Notes: generated by a model not told the origin, from the sequence alone. A stretch of 64,000 nt of DNA from Halobacillus litoralis (GCF_009856415.1 NZ_WMEZ01000005.1:186001-250000); one strand, 5' to 3'; positions 26,507 through 35,350 are shown, counted from the stretch's first letter. Program-made: numbers and translations.

Positions 26507-26534
26507 GAGCACCTGTTTCAGGTGCTCTTTTTTT
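26507..26534 (+). terminator. Terminator after metT
   Basis: A 9-bp stem GAGCACCTG/CAGGTGCTC with a 3-base loop and seven T. Confidence 0.9.
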
Positions 26535-26697
26535 ATGTACTTTTTTTACAGTGGTTTTAAAATAATTTGACATTATATTTTAAAATGAGTCGATTGGAAT
26601 AGTAGGAAAGCTTTGGAAATCAGATGAAAATATGAAGATTAGGGCCTTAAGTGGTATAGACGACTATATCTATTTCCGTTACGCTTTTATTACAAAA

Positions 26698-26711
26698 TGT
26701 AAACGTTTACA
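26698..26711 (+). promoter_or_regulatory. cre site (CcpA) upstream of nagZ-namZ
   Basis: TGTAAACGTTTACA is a perfect palindrome and matches the cre consensus TGWAANCGNTNWCA at every position. It lies 121 bases before the nagZ start in an otherwise gene-free stretch (26535-26831), in which no other clear feature was seen. Catabolite repression of wall-sugar recovery is the likely effect. Confidence 0.8.
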
Positions 26712-26831
26712 ACAAAATTTCTCCTGTACCGACTTTATGGTGGCACTTATTTTTGAAAAATGTTTTGCAAAAGGGTCTTTTTGGATAGGAAGGCACCTTT
26801 TACAAATAGATAAATCAAGGAGGAATGGTGA

Positions 26832-28940
26832 ATGAGAATGGCGGGCAAATGGATGTTGATCTTTATACTGACCATTGGCATGATGCTGCCGTCGTGGTTG
26901 ATGGGTACAAAGGTGGAGGCGGCTGAAGCGGACGGACTATCGGATATCGTCATCTTTGAAAATGTACCGCAGGCAGATGTAACGATGGAAGGAAATGAAT
27001 TCACTCTTTCCGCACTGAACGTGTATGAAGATGGACATTTCACAAAGGTGGATGAAGGACTGGTTTGGAAATCTAAGAATTCAAATGTTGCCACTGTCGA
27101 AGATGACGGTACAGTCACTTTCACAGGGCAGCCTGGACGAGCATGGGTGACGGTATCGAATGGTCAATTCGAAGACCGGATCGCCTTGGACTACAAGCCG
27201 GATCGTTCAACGAAAAAGAAAGGAAAGCCGGAATTCAAGCCTTCCATTAAAAAGCAGGACGGTGATCGTTATAACCTCGTGCAACATGCACTGGAGAACA
27301 TGACGATGGAGGAAAAAGTAGGGCAGATGCTCATGCCTGATTTCAGGAAATGGGAAGGCGAAAACGTGACGAAAATGCTCCCTGAAATCGAAGAGATGGT
27401 ACAGAAATACCATCTAGGAGGGGTCATTTTATTCAGGGAAAACGTTGTGCAGACAGAACAAACAGCGAAGCTTGTCTCCGATTATCAAGCGGCATCTGAA
27501 AAGTACGGACTGCTCATGACGATTGACCAGGAAGGTGGTATTGTTACACGTCTTCAATCTGGGACGGACATGCCTGGGAATATGGCCTTAGGTGCCACGC
27601 GTTCAGAAGAAATTGCTGAAGATGTAGGGTCAGTCATCGGAGCTGAACTTGAATCCCTCGGCATCAACATGAACTTTGCCCCTGTCATGGATGTCAACAA
27701 TAACCCAGATAACCCTGTCATCGGCGTTCGTTCTTTTGGTGGAAATCCAGAGCTCGTCGGAAAAATGGGAGTCGCTTACACGAAAGGCCTGCAACAGCAC
27801 GGTGTAGCTGCGACGGCGAAACACTTCCCGGGTCATGGGGATACGGCGACAGACTCCCACCTTGGGCTTCCTGAAGTCCCTTATGATCTTGAGCGTCTGA
27901 AGGAAGTTGAACTGTATCCGTTCCAACAGGCAATGGATGCGGGGATTGATGCGATCATGACCGCACATATCACGTTCCCTAAAATTGATGATACAAAAGT
28001 GATTTCACAGAAAGATGGTACTGAAATTGCACTTCCAGCAACGCTGTCTAAGAAGGTACTTACAGGGCTGATGCGTGAGGAGATGAATTATGAAGGAGTC
28101 GTCGTCACGGACGCTTTGAATATGAAAGCAATTGCTGACCATTTCGGACCGGTCGATGCCGTTATTCGTGCGATCAATGCCGGAACAGACATTGCGCTCA
28201 TGCCTGTAGGTCTCGAAGAAGTGGCTTCAGGGGTCTATGATGCTGTAGAGTCCGGTGAAATCCCAATGGCTACGATTGAAGATTCGGTTGAACGCATCCT
28301 TACATTGAAGTTGAACCGAGGCATCATTAAAGAAGAGACGCCGCAGCCGATTGATGAAAAAATCGCAGAAGCGGAAAAAGTCGTCGGATCAGAAGCACAT
28401 AAAGCTGTTGAAAAAGAAGCAGCTGAACGTTCGATTACTCTTGTGAAAAATGATGGGGTTCTGCCTTTAGACGCATCAGGTGATGAAAAAGTCGTGGTGA
28501 TTGGGGACACATTTATTGGTGACCTTGCAGATGCTGTATCTGACCACCACTCCAATACAACTTTGATCAGCTCTGAAAATAGTGCACTGACGGACGAGCA
28601 AAGGGCGGTAGTATCTGAAGCGGACAAAGTCATTTTCGGAACGTACACGTACAACGTATATTCTCGTTCGGCAAACCATCCTCAAATGCAGTTGATGCAG
28701 GATGTGATGGCGAACACAGATGCAGAAGTAATCGGTGTTGGGATTAGAAATCCTTATGACGTCATGGCCTATCCAGGGGTGGACGCTTATATCGCGCAAT
28801 ACGGCTTTAGAGATGCAAGCTTTGAAGCAACGGCTGCAACCATATTTGGTGCAAATAATCCAACCGGACAACTGCCTGTGACGATTCCAGGTGCAGATGG
28901 TGGCGTATTGTTTGAATATGGTACGGGGTTGAGCTACTAG
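26832..28940 (+). CDS. nagZ: Secreted beta-N-acetylglucosaminidase, GH3 family (NagZ)
   Basis: The 702-residue protein has a signal peptide (ending KVEAAEA). A Big2-like domain lies at about residues 40-120 (LVWKSKNSNVATVEDDGTV), then the GH3 barrel (about 150-490) and a C-terminal alpha/beta domain. The catalytic His-Asp loop KHFPGHGDTATDSH lies at about 330-343 and the nucleophile region VVTDALNMKAI near 430. B. subtilis NagZ (YbbD) acts on muropeptide fragments outside the cell. The following gene is namZ, as in B. subtilis. The Big2-like N-terminus makes it longer than the B. subtilis enzyme (about 640). Start has AAGGAGG. A perfect cre site lies upstream. Confidence 0.92.
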   Translation: MRMAGKWMLIFILTIGMMLPSWLMGTKVEAAEADGLSDIVIFENVPQADVTMEGNEFTLSALNVYEDGHFTKVDEGLVWKSKNSNVATVEDDGTVTFTGQPGRAWVTVSNGQFEDRIALDYKPDRSTKKKGKPEFKPSIKKQDGDRYNLVQHALENMTMEEKVGQMLMPDFRKWEGENVTKMLPEIEEMVQKYHLGGVILFRENVVQTEQTAKLVSDYQAASEKYGLLMTIDQEGGIVTRLQSGTDMPGNMALGATRSEEIAEDVGSVIGAELESLGINMNFAPVMDVNNNPDNPVIGVRSFGGNPELVGKMGVAYTKGLQQHGVAATAKHFPGHGDTATDSHLGLPEVPYDLERLKEVELYPFQQAMDAGIDAIMTAHITFPKIDDTKVISQKDGTEIALPATLSKKVLTGLMREEMNYEGVVVTDALNMKAIADHFGPVDAVIRAINAGTDIALMPVGLEEVASGVYDAVESGEIPMATIEDSVERILTLKLNRGIIKEETPQPIDEKIAEAEKVVGSEAHKAVEKEAAERSITLVKNDGVLPLDASGDEKVVVIGDTFIGDLADAVSDHHSNTTLISSENSALTDEQRAVVSEADKVIFGTYTYNVYSRSANHPQMQLMQDVMANTDAEVIGVGIRNPYDVMAYPGVDAYIAQYGFRDASFEATAATIFGANNPTGQLPVTIPGADGGVLFEYGTGLSY

Positions 28941-28956
28941 TGTAAGGCTGTTTTCA

Positions 28957-28985
28957 AGTAGAAGGGCTTCACGCCCTTCTTCATC
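28957..28985 (+). terminator. Weak hairpin between nagZ and namZ
   Basis: A stem AGAAGGGC/GCCCTTCT with a 5-base loop and no clean T run. It may stabilise or partly terminate the message between the two genes. Confidence 0.4.
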
Positions 28986-29009
28986 ATTATCAAAAGGGAG
29001 AGGGTTATT

Positions 29010-30290
29010 TTGAAAAAATGGTTGATGCTCGGGCTCGTTTTAATTATGACATGGTCGACGTTCTCGGTCGTTTTCGCAGATCATAACGGCAACCCTGGGA
29101 AACACAAAGGACACCATAAAAAAGGAGAACCATTCAAGCTTGGAGTGGAAGTCCTTTTAGATGAAGAAAAAGAACTGATTGAAGGTAAGAATGTGGGGCT
29201 AATTACAAACCCGACTGGTGTTGATCAAAACTTGAACAGTATCGTTGATTTGTTACACAACGATGAGGATGTTAACCTTACGGCCTTGTATGGCCCGGAA
29301 CATGGGGTCAGGGGCAGTGCTCAGGCTGGAGAGTATGTGGATTTTTATATTGACGAAAAGACAGGAGTTCCTGTCTACAGTCTTTATGGTAAGACGCGGA
29401 AGCCGACTCCTGAAATGTTAGAAGACATTGATGTGCTTCTGTTTGATATCCAGGATGTAGGCACACGTTTTTACACGTACATCTACACGATGGCTTATGC
29501 GATGGAAGCTGCTCAGGAAAATGACATTCCATTCATCGTGCTTGACCGTCCGAATCCGCTCGGTGGAGAACAAGTGGAAGGTCCTGTATTGAATGAAGAA
29601 TACAAGTCCTTCGTCGGAAACTACCCGATCCCACTTCGCCATGGAATGACAGTTGGGGAACTTGCGAAGCTTTTCAATAATGAGTTTGATATTGGTGCGG
29701 ATTTGACTGTTGTGGAAATGCAAGGATGGAAGCGTAGCATGGACTATGATGAGACAGGCCTTGAATTCGTTGCTCCTTCTCCGAATATGCCGACTGTCGA
29801 TACGGCTTTCGTATACCCAGGAGCAGCCTTGATCGAAGGGACGAATGTTTCTGAAGGACGGGGAACGACGCAACCATTCGAACTGATTGGCGCACCGTTC
29901 ATCAATAGTACAGATTTAGCTGCAGAGATGAATGCCTATAATTTACCAGGCGTCAAATTCAGAGCGGCCTCCTTTACACCATCTTTCTCGAAGCATGCAG
30001 GAAATTTGAGTAATGGTGTGCAGATCCACGTCATCGATCGTGAAGAGTTCAATGCTGTAGAAACCGGTGTTTATCTCGTGAAGACGATTCATGACATGTA
30101 TCCGGAAGATTTCGAGTTCCGTGCAGAAAACTCAGCTGGCGTTTCCTTCTTCGATCTTTTAGTCGGTAATGGGTGGATCCGCGAAGCGATCGAAAACGGC
30201 GAATCCGTCGAAGACATGAAAGATCGTTGGGAAGATGAGCTCAAAGACTTCAACAAAGTAAGAAAGTACTACCTCCTTTATAAGAAATAA
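29010..30290 (+). CDS. namZ: Exo-beta-N-acetylmuramidase NamZ (DUF1343)
   Basis: The 426-residue protein has a signal peptide (KKWLMLGLVLIMTWSTFSVVFA) and a short His/Lys-rich linker. A full DUF1343 domain follows: GKNVGLITNPTGVDQ, LYGPEHGVRGSAQAGE, DVGTRFYTYIYTMAYAMEAA, FIVLDRPNPLGG, SEGRGTTQPFE. In B. subtilis NamZ (YbbC) removes MurNAc from the non-reducing end of peptidoglycan fragments and works with NagZ. The start is TTG with GGGAGAGGG just upstream. It is downstream of nagZ in the same orientation, giving a two-gene wall-recycling unit. The intracellular genes of the pathway (murP, murQ, murR) are not nearby. Confidence 0.92.
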   Translation: MKKWLMLGLVLIMTWSTFSVVFADHNGNPGKHKGHHKKGEPFKLGVEVLLDEEKELIEGKNVGLITNPTGVDQNLNSIVDLLHNDEDVNLTALYGPEHGVRGSAQAGEYVDFYIDEKTGVPVYSLYGKTRKPTPEMLEDIDVLLFDIQDVGTRFYTYIYTMAYAMEAAQENDIPFIVLDRPNPLGGEQVEGPVLNEEYKSFVGNYPIPLRHGMTVGELAKLFNNEFDIGADLTVVEMQGWKRSMDYDETGLEFVAPSPNMPTVDTAFVYPGAALIEGTNVSEGRGTTQPFELIGAPFINSTDLAAEMNAYNLPGVKFRAASFTPSFSKHAGNLSNGVQIHVIDREEFNAVETGVYLVKTIHDMYPEDFEFRAENSAGVSFFDLLVGNGWIREAIENGESVEDMKDRWEDELKDFNKVRKYYLLYKK

Positions 30291-30311
30291 CATAAGATAT
30301 GGGATAATTTG

Positions 30312-30359
30312 ACACACCAGGTCATCCATAATATGGATGACCTGGTGTGTATATTTTTT
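30312..30359 (+). terminator. Long terminator hairpin after namZ
   Basis: Two 19-base arms, ACACACCAGGTCATCCATA and its complement (30312-30330 and 30332-30350), followed by a short AT tract and six T. The core CCAGGTCATCC/GGATGACCTGG is repeated in the hairpin at 33346. Confidence 0.85.
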
Positions 30360-30486
30360 CCATTAAGCGGTAGTTGTTGAGTCATCGGTCTTAAGTGGAG
30401 GCGAATGTGTTACAAGAAGCGGTACTTTATGATAAAATTTGTAAATATTCATACATATTTGACAAATAGAAAGTGAGGGAATAAGC

Positions 30487-32133
30487 ATGGGTGCACAATC
30501 AATGTTAAGGGGGGCATGGAGCCGCCTTTGGACGATGCACTACGAGGCGAAGGATTTATTGAGGTTTACGGTGACAGGAAATGGCGGTGGATCTTCGACG
30601 ATGACGCAGACGAATCAAAAGGCTGAAGGGCAAGACCCGGGCCCATCTTTTGATACGCGTCAAAAAGTAGGGCTTTTTCTAGGTCCAATTTTGTTTGCGC
30701 TTACACTTTTGTTTTTAGAAGCGGATGGACTATCGCAAAGTGCGGTCGCTGTTTTAGCGAGTACCATCTGGATTGCCACATGGTGGATTACAGAAGCGAT
30801 TCCGATTCCTGCGACATCCCTTCTGCCGTTGATTCTTTTTCCTCTCACCGGAGGACTGGACGGTGGGACGACGGCTTCCTCGTATGGTGATAATACGATA
30901 TTCCTGTTTATGGGTGGTTTCCTCATTGCCCTTGCGATGCAAAAATGGAACTTGCATAAGCGGATGGCTTTGTTCATCATCGCATCCGTAGGGACAAGCA
31001 CAGAACAAATCGTGCTTGGTTTCATGGTTGCGACGGGGACGTTGTCAATGTGGATTTCCAATACAGCGACGGCCATGATGATGGTCCCGATTGGCATGGC
31101 GGTCATCTATCAGGCTTCTGAGCAGTTGAAGAAAAAAGGGGAAGCGGTCGATCACGAAAATTTCAATTTCGGAAAAGCTGTCATGCTCGGGGTCGCCTAT
31201 AGTGCTTCTATTGGTGGATTGGCAACCCTGATCGGAACACCACCCAACACGATTTTCAAAGCCGTTGTTGAACAAACCTACGGAATTGAGATCAGCTTTG
31301 CAGGCTGGATGGCGTTCGGTGTTCCGTTGACGATTCTATTTTTAGCACTCGCCTGGTTCTATTTAGTGAAAATTGCCTTCCCTATGAAAATTAAAGAATT
31401 GCCTGGTGGTAGAAAAGTTATTGGGGAAGAAAGGCGTGCGCTCGGGGTCATGAGTGTAGAAGAAAAAATCGTCATGACCGTGTTCACTGTGACAGCAGTG
31501 GCGTGGATATCCAGATCATTTTTACTCGTAAACATCAATGAAAATATCAACGATACGATGATCGCGATGAGCGCATCCATCCTCCTTTTTCTCATTCCTT
31601 CCAAGAACAAGAAAGGGGATTACCTCCTGGATTGGGATACAGCAAAAGGGCTGCCGTGGGGAATCCTGCTACTATTTGGTGCAGGCCTGGCTATTGCCGC
31701 GGGATTTCAGGAAACAGGGCTTGCCGAATGGATTGGGACGCAGCTAACGATTTTAGAGGGCGTCAGTCTGATTTTGATCGTTGTGATCGTTGCAGCCCTC
31801 GTCATCTTCTTAACAGAAATTACATCCAATACAGCGACAGCGACGATGATGTTTCCGATTATGGCCTCTCTAGCCAGCGCTATCTCGGTACACCCTTACA
31901 GCTTGATGATTGCAGCGGGTGTAGCGGCAAGCTGTGCGTTTATGCTGCCTGTTGCGACACCTCCGAACGCCGTCGTTTTCGGAAGTGGATATTTGAGAAT
32001 TCCAGACATGGCAAAAGCCGGGTTGTGGCTGAATATTGCAGCCGTCATTTTGATCACCATCGCTATTTATTTCTACCTGCCATTCGTTTGGGGAATCGAT
32101 CTAACAACATTTCCGGACCGTTTTAACTCATAA
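30487..32133 (+). CDS. DASS-family anion:sodium symporter
   Basis: The 548-residue protein has a soluble N-terminal extension of about 55 residues and then a SLC13/DASS fold. Typical parts are WWITEAIPIPATSLLPLILFP, GGFLIALAMQKWNLHKRMAL, SNTATAMMMVPIG (first anion/sodium site) and ITSNTATATMMFPIM (second site), with LPVATPPNAVVFGSGY near the end. These carriers move dicarboxylates, citrate or sulfate with Na+. A Na+-coupled carrier fits a halophile. The N-terminal extension is longer than in most relatives. Start ATG has AGTGAGGGAATAAGC. The MFS gene follows after 15 bases, so the two are probably co-transcribed. Confidence 0.87.
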   Translation: MGAQSMLRGAWSRLWTMHYEAKDLLRFTVTGNGGGSSTMTQTNQKAEGQDPGPSFDTRQKVGLFLGPILFALTLLFLEADGLSQSAVAVLASTIWIATWWITEAIPIPATSLLPLILFPLTGGLDGGTTASSYGDNTIFLFMGGFLIALAMQKWNLHKRMALFIIASVGTSTEQIVLGFMVATGTLSMWISNTATAMMMVPIGMAVIYQASEQLKKKGEAVDHENFNFGKAVMLGVAYSASIGGLATLIGTPPNTIFKAVVEQTYGIEISFAGWMAFGVPLTILFLALAWFYLVKIAFPMKIKELPGGRKVIGEERRALGVMSVEEKIVMTVFTVTAVAWISRSFLLVNINENINDTMIAMSASILLFLIPSKNKKGDYLLDWDTAKGLPWGILLLFGAGLAIAAGFQETGLAEWIGTQLTILEGVSLILIVVIVAALVIFLTEITSNTATATMMFPIMASLASAISVHPYSLMIAAGVAASCAFMLPVATPPNAVVFGSGYLRIPDMAKAGLWLNIAAVILITIAIYFYLPFVWGIDLTTFPDRFNS

Positions 32134-32148
32134 CAGAGGATGATAGAT

Positions 32149-33342
32149 ATGGAAGCCGTACAAAAAAACAGACAACCCTATACACCAGGACAAAGTGAAT
32201 TTTGGCGCGTCACCATTGCCTTAATGCTGGCTTCCTTATCCATATTCTCAACATTATATGTTTTTCAGCCGTTGCTCCCTGTGTTTACTGATCAATTCCA
32301 AGTGTCGGCAACGGAATCCAGTTTACTTATGTCAGCTTGTGTCATCGCCATGGTCGTCGGTCTATTCATCCTCGGTTTTTCTGCCGATCGATATGGCCGG
32401 GCGGCTGTCATGAAAGTTTCCTTGTTTATAACAGCAGGGACCCTCATCCTTTTGCCGTTTACTCCGACCTTCGGGTGGATGGTTGTCGTGAGACTTATAC
32501 AGGGGTTCTTTTTAGCTGGAATCCCTGCTGCGGCGATGGGATATTTAGGAGCGGAGGTGGCTCATAAACACTTGGGTCTGGCGATGACCTTATACATATC
32601 CAGCAATGCTCTCGGAGGAATGGGAGGAAGAGTCGTAGGTGGGTACGTGACGGATTTGTTTGACTGGCAGTCGACGTTATATATATTTGCTGCATTTGGA
32701 CTGCTTTCAGCTTTTCTATTTTTAGTCCTTTTTCCAAAAGAGCGCTTCTTTGAAAAAACAGATCAGGCGATCAGTGATGATTTGAAAGGGATGCTTGTCC
32801 ACTTGAAGAGTCGTTCGATGCTCGTCTTGTTCATGATGGGGGTTCTGCTTCAAATCGTCTTCACGGCGATTTGGACTTATATCCCATTTCATTTACAAGG
32901 GGACCCATTCAGCTGGTCCCTAAAATGGATCGCCTTCACATATTTTGCTTATGTTTTCGGGGTCCTCGCGCCCCCTCTTGCCGGCCGGGTTTCTGATGTG
33001 ATTGGTTTGAAAAAAGTGATGTTTACTGGTGTGACCATCCTTATTGTCGGCGCGGCCCTAACTGCACTTCCATCTGGAACATCTGTACTAGTGGGACTGT
33101 CTCTCATCTGCATGGGTTTCTTTGTCGCTCACTCCATGGCCGCTGCCCTTGTCAGCAAATCCGCCACTCACCATAAAAGTGGAGCATCAGGGTTCTACTT
33201 GATCAGCTATTACTTAGGCGTAGCCATCGGCAGTACAGCCATCGGTACCCTCTGGGAAAGCTACCAATGGACAGGAGTGTTGAGCGTCACCTTCCTGCTC
33301 ATCCTCCTATATATCTTCCTACCACTCTATAAAGACGAATGA
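32149..33342 (+). CDS. MFS transporter (YnfM-like)
   Basis: A 397-residue major facilitator with 12 hydrophobic segments. It has the loop-2 motif GFSADRYGRAAVMKVSLF and the corresponding second-half motif GRVSDVIGLKKVMF. The start VTIALMLASLSIFSTLYVFQ and the overall pattern resemble YnfM/arabinose-exporter-like members. ATG 32149 is preferred because AGAGG lies nine bases upstream; the ATG at 32140 overlaps it. It follows the DASS gene by 15 bases. Substrate unknown. Confidence 0.83.
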   Translation: MEAVQKNRQPYTPGQSEFWRVTIALMLASLSIFSTLYVFQPLLPVFTDQFQVSATESSLLMSACVIAMVVGLFILGFSADRYGRAAVMKVSLFITAGTLILLPFTPTFGWMVVVRLIQGFFLAGIPAAAMGYLGAEVAHKHLGLAMTLYISSNALGGMGGRVVGGYVTDLFDWQSTLYIFAAFGLLSAFLFLVLFPKERFFEKTDQAISDDLKGMLVHLKSRSMLVLFMMGVLLQIVFTAIWTYIPFHLQGDPFSWSLKWIAFTYFAYVFGVLAPPLAGRVSDVIGLKKVMFTGVTILIVGAALTALPSGTSVLVGLSLICMGFFVAHSMAAALVSKSATHHKSGASGFYLISYYLGVAIGSTAIGTLWESYQWTGVLSVTFLLILLYIFLPLYKDE

Positions 33343-33345
33343 GTG

Positions 33346-33388
33346 ACCAGGTCATCCATATTCTGGATGACCTGGTACACCTTTTTTT
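33346..33388 (+). terminator. Terminator after the MFS gene
   Basis: A 12-bp stem ACCAGGTCATCC/GGATGACCTGGT starting four bases after the stop codon, then seven T. The stem core is the same as after namZ. Confidence 0.9.
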
Positions 33389-33492
33389 GGTAATTGTCCG
33401 TGTTATAATCGAGACCATGGCTATGCTATTTTAATTGTGAAGATTGATAGAGATATGGTTGATAGAAAGAGTTGTTTAAAGGAGAGAGTAAA

Positions 33493-33816
33493 ATGGGGAA
33501 GACGCCTCTCGTCAAAGGAATTCAGGTGGATATCCAGACACGCTGTGCCCATTATCACAGTGATGTCGATGTCATTGCCATCCGGTTTCACTGTTGCGGA
33601 GAATATTATGCTTGTTATTCCTGTCATCAGGAACAGGCGGACCATGAACCGTCACGTTGGCCAAAGCGCTTGTGGGATGAACGCGCGATTCTTTGTGGCA
33701 GCTGCAACCATGAGTTGACCGTTCACGAATATATGAATGCGCCCCGATGTCCCGTGTGTCAGCATGGATTCAATGAAGGCTGCCGCCTGCATTATCCTCT
33801 ATATTTTGAAATGTAA
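33493..33816 (+). CDS. CHY-type zinc-finger protein
   Basis: A 107-residue protein with the CHY zinc-finger pattern: TRCAHYHSDVDVIAIRFHCC, then YYACYSCHQEQADHEPSRWP, LCGSCNHELTVHEYM and CPVCQHGFNEGCRLHYPLYF. It has at least nine cysteines and several histidines, enough for two or three zinc ions. Related to the Hot13/RCHY1 CHY domain; the bacterial role is unknown. ATG 33493 is selected by AAAGGAGAG upstream, seven codons inside the longest frame. Confidence 0.85.
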   Translation: MGKTPLVKGIQVDIQTRCAHYHSDVDVIAIRFHCCGEYYACYSCHQEQADHEPSRWPKRLWDERAILCGSCNHELTVHEYMNAPRCPVCQHGFNEGCRLHYPLYFEM

Positions 33817-33841
33817 CCGTCCATCTTGTGGGCGGTTTTTT
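33815..33841 (+). terminator. Terminator after the CHY gene
   Basis: An 8-bp stem AACCGTCC/GGGCGGTT with one G-T pair and a T run, overlapping the stop codon. Confidence 0.75.
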
Positions 33842-33865
33842 ATGTTTGAAGTAGATAGGGAGCGT

Positions 33866-33990
33866 GAAAGTGCCCTGACTCGAGGTGAAAGTGGCTTAAC
33901 TCAGACTCAAAGTGTCTGAACTTCGTTGAAAGTGACTTAACTGCAAGGGAAAGTGCCTTAACTCGAAGCTAAAGTGACTGAACGTGATCA
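33866..33990 (+). repeat. Six degenerate 21-bp tandem repeats
   Basis: Units begin at 33866, 33887, 33908, 33928, 33949 and 33970. The pattern is gAAAGTGnCTTAACTCGnnGn, with a near-invariant AAAGTG and a CTTAACT or CTGAACT core. Spacing is 21 bases, except 20 once. No spacer-repeat pattern typical of CRISPR is present, and the array holds stop codons in the frame that enters from the CHY region. Possibly a protein-binding array or decayed minisatellite. Confidence 0.8.
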
Positions 33991-34029
33991 CAGGCTGGAA
34001 TGATAAATTGAAAATCTACCAGAATGAAA

Positions 34030-34062
34030 GAAAACTGAGCCTATGAGTAGACTCAGCTTTTT
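34030..34062 (-). terminator. Terminator of the YceI gene
   Basis: A stem CTGAGTCTA/TAGGCTCAG (one T-G pair) with loop CTCA and TTTT after it on the minus strand. It also has a T run on the plus strand, so it may stop both. Confidence 0.75.
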
Positions 34063-34076
34063 TCAATGGTGTAGAT

Positions 34077-34607
34077 TTATTCCCCTACAACAAACTCAAA
34101 GTTTCCTTCGAATTTAACGTCTTTCCCTAAAAGCACACCGCCTGTTTCAAGAGCCGCGTTATAGGTTAACCCATATGCTTCACGATCTATTTTTCCACTC
34201 ACATCGAAACCGGCAATTGTGCTGCCATCCATCGGGCTTTTCGAAGTCCCGTTATATTCAACCGTGAAGGTTTCCTGATGCGTCACTTCTTTTATCGTGA
34301 AGTCACCGGTTACTTCAAATTCGTCATCTGAAATCTTCTTGATGGACGTGCTGCGGAACACGAGGTTCGGGTATTTTTCAGCTTCAAAAAAGTCGCCGGA
34401 ACGAAGGTGGCCGTCACGCTGTTCATTCCCTGTATTAATTGAAGAGAGAGGAATGGTAACGGTCACTTTAGCAGAAGGTAAATCATTCAAATCACCGGAA
34501 AATTCTACGTCGAACGTTTCAAATTCACCCTTCGCTTTTGATACCATCATATGTTTGATTTGGAAATTCAAGCTGCTATGGACTTGATCCAACGTTAAAT
34601 TAGTCAT
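34077..34607 (-). CDS. YceI-family protein
   Basis: A 176-residue protein of the YceI family. It is a lipocalin-like barrel thought to bind isoprenoid or other long-chain lipids. Family motifs are the opening LTLDQVHSSLNFQIKHMMVSK, GDFFEAEKYPNLVFRSTSI and the end-of-barrel VSGKIDREAYGLTYN. No signal peptide is present, unlike E. coli YceI, so it may act in the cytoplasm. AAAGGAGAATGTAAA precedes the ATG. Confidence 0.9.
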   Translation of the reverse strand: MTNLTLDQVHSSLNFQIKHMMVSKAKGEFETFDVEFSGDLNDLPSAKVTVTIPLSSINTGNEQRDGHLRSGDFFEAEKYPNLVFRSTSIKKISDDEFEVTGDFTIKEVTHQETFTVEYNGTSKSPMDGSTIAGFDVSGKIDREAYGLTYNAALETGGVLLGKDVKFEGNFEFVVGE

Positions 34608-34711
34608 TTTACATTCTCCTTTGAAATAAAATAGTTTGAATTCTAAATAAAACTATACGCTCTATTTATTTTGAAGTCAAGATATTTTATGTCGAGATAT
34701 TTAATGTGTGC

Positions 34712-34745
34712 AAAAAAAAGCCCTGGACCTAGGGGTGTCCGGGCT
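34712..34745 (-). terminator. Terminator of tnrA
   Basis: AGCCC-GGAC pairs with GTCC-GGGCT, leaving one bulged T. Eight T follow on the minus strand beyond the tnrA stop. Confidence 0.8.
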
Positions 34746-34759
34746 GCCTGTAAATGAAT

Positions 34760-35062
34760 TCATTTGTTCATTCGAAAATGGGCATTTAATTGCCCGCGAA
34801 GCATTCGCTCCATAACCTTCCCTTTGTTGGAAGACTGTAAATCTTTTCGGATCTCGTACGTTTGTACACCTTCTTCCCGTTTGTCGGCAATCTGCAAGAG
34901 GGTTTCAACATCAGAAAAAGAATACTTGCGTGTTCCTCTCTTGGTACGTTCAGGATAAATCAACTGCCGTTCCTCGTAATACCGGATCTGCCTGAGGGAG
35001 AGGCCTGTGAGTTCGTTGACCGTACCTATTGAAATTACTTTCTTGTGCTTGTAAGACGACAT
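34760..35062 (-). CDS. tnrA: Nitrogen regulator TnrA (MerR family)
   Basis: A 100-residue MerR-type regulator. The N-terminal helix-turn-helix region reads [20 protein letters not shown] and [20 protein letters not shown], very close to B. subtilis TnrA. The C-terminal tail [11 protein letters not shown] is the segment by which TnrA is bound by feedback-inhibited glutamine synthetase. GlnR carries a different, autoinhibitory tail, so this is TnrA rather than GlnR. ATG 35062 is chosen five bases after GAGGAG; the GTG just before it is too close. An FbpA-like small gene lies 28 bases upstream, and a perfect TnrA box lies at 35386. Positive autoregulation under nitrogen limitation is likely. Confidence 0.93.
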   Translation of the reverse strand: MSSYKHKKVISIGTVNELTGLSLRQIRYYEERQLIYPERTKRGTRKYSFSDVETLLQIADKREEGVQTYEIRKDLQSSNKGKVMERMLRGQLNAHFRMNK

Positions 35063-35090
35063 CACTTCTCCTCCTCGATGTTGCGCCTCC

Positions 35091-35246
35091 TTATGGTCGT
35101 TCGACCCTTGAAGCGAGTGCTTCGAGCTCCGTTAATGTCAACGACTGTAGCATTTCATCAGAGTCTTGATACATTCCTGCATCAATAAGTTTCTGAATGT
35201 AATGTTCTTTCATACTTTCAACAGCGGTCCTCAAATGGTTTTTCAT
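35091..35246 (-). CDS. Small FbpA-family (Fur-regulated basic protein A-like) protein
   Basis: A 51-residue gene too short for standard ORF calling. The protein begins [20 protein letters not shown], continues [20 protein letters not shown] and ends [11 protein letters not shown]. The pattern LRxAVExxKxxYIxKLIxAGxY...LTLTELE matches the FbpA family, some members of which act with the FsrA small RNA in iron sparing. GGGAGTG lies seven bases before the ATG. It sits 28 bases upstream of tnrA on the same strand. No Fur box was seen near it; instead a TnrA box lies upstream. That suggests nitrogen rather than iron control here. Confidence 0.78.
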   Translation of the reverse strand: MKNHLRTAVESMKEHYIQKLIDAGMYQDSDEMLQSLTLTELEALASRVERP

Positions 35247-35350
35247 TAAGGTTCACTCCCGTATGTGAGAAATCTTTCTCTTTTTGGCGCATCGAATCGT
35301 CGGGGTGGAAAAAAGACCATGATCTCCTCCTATTCTTATCTGATGAATAT

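Noticed and set aside
33866-33990. CRISPR array
   Set aside because: The 21-base units are contiguous, with no unique spacers, and no cas genes were found in the window.
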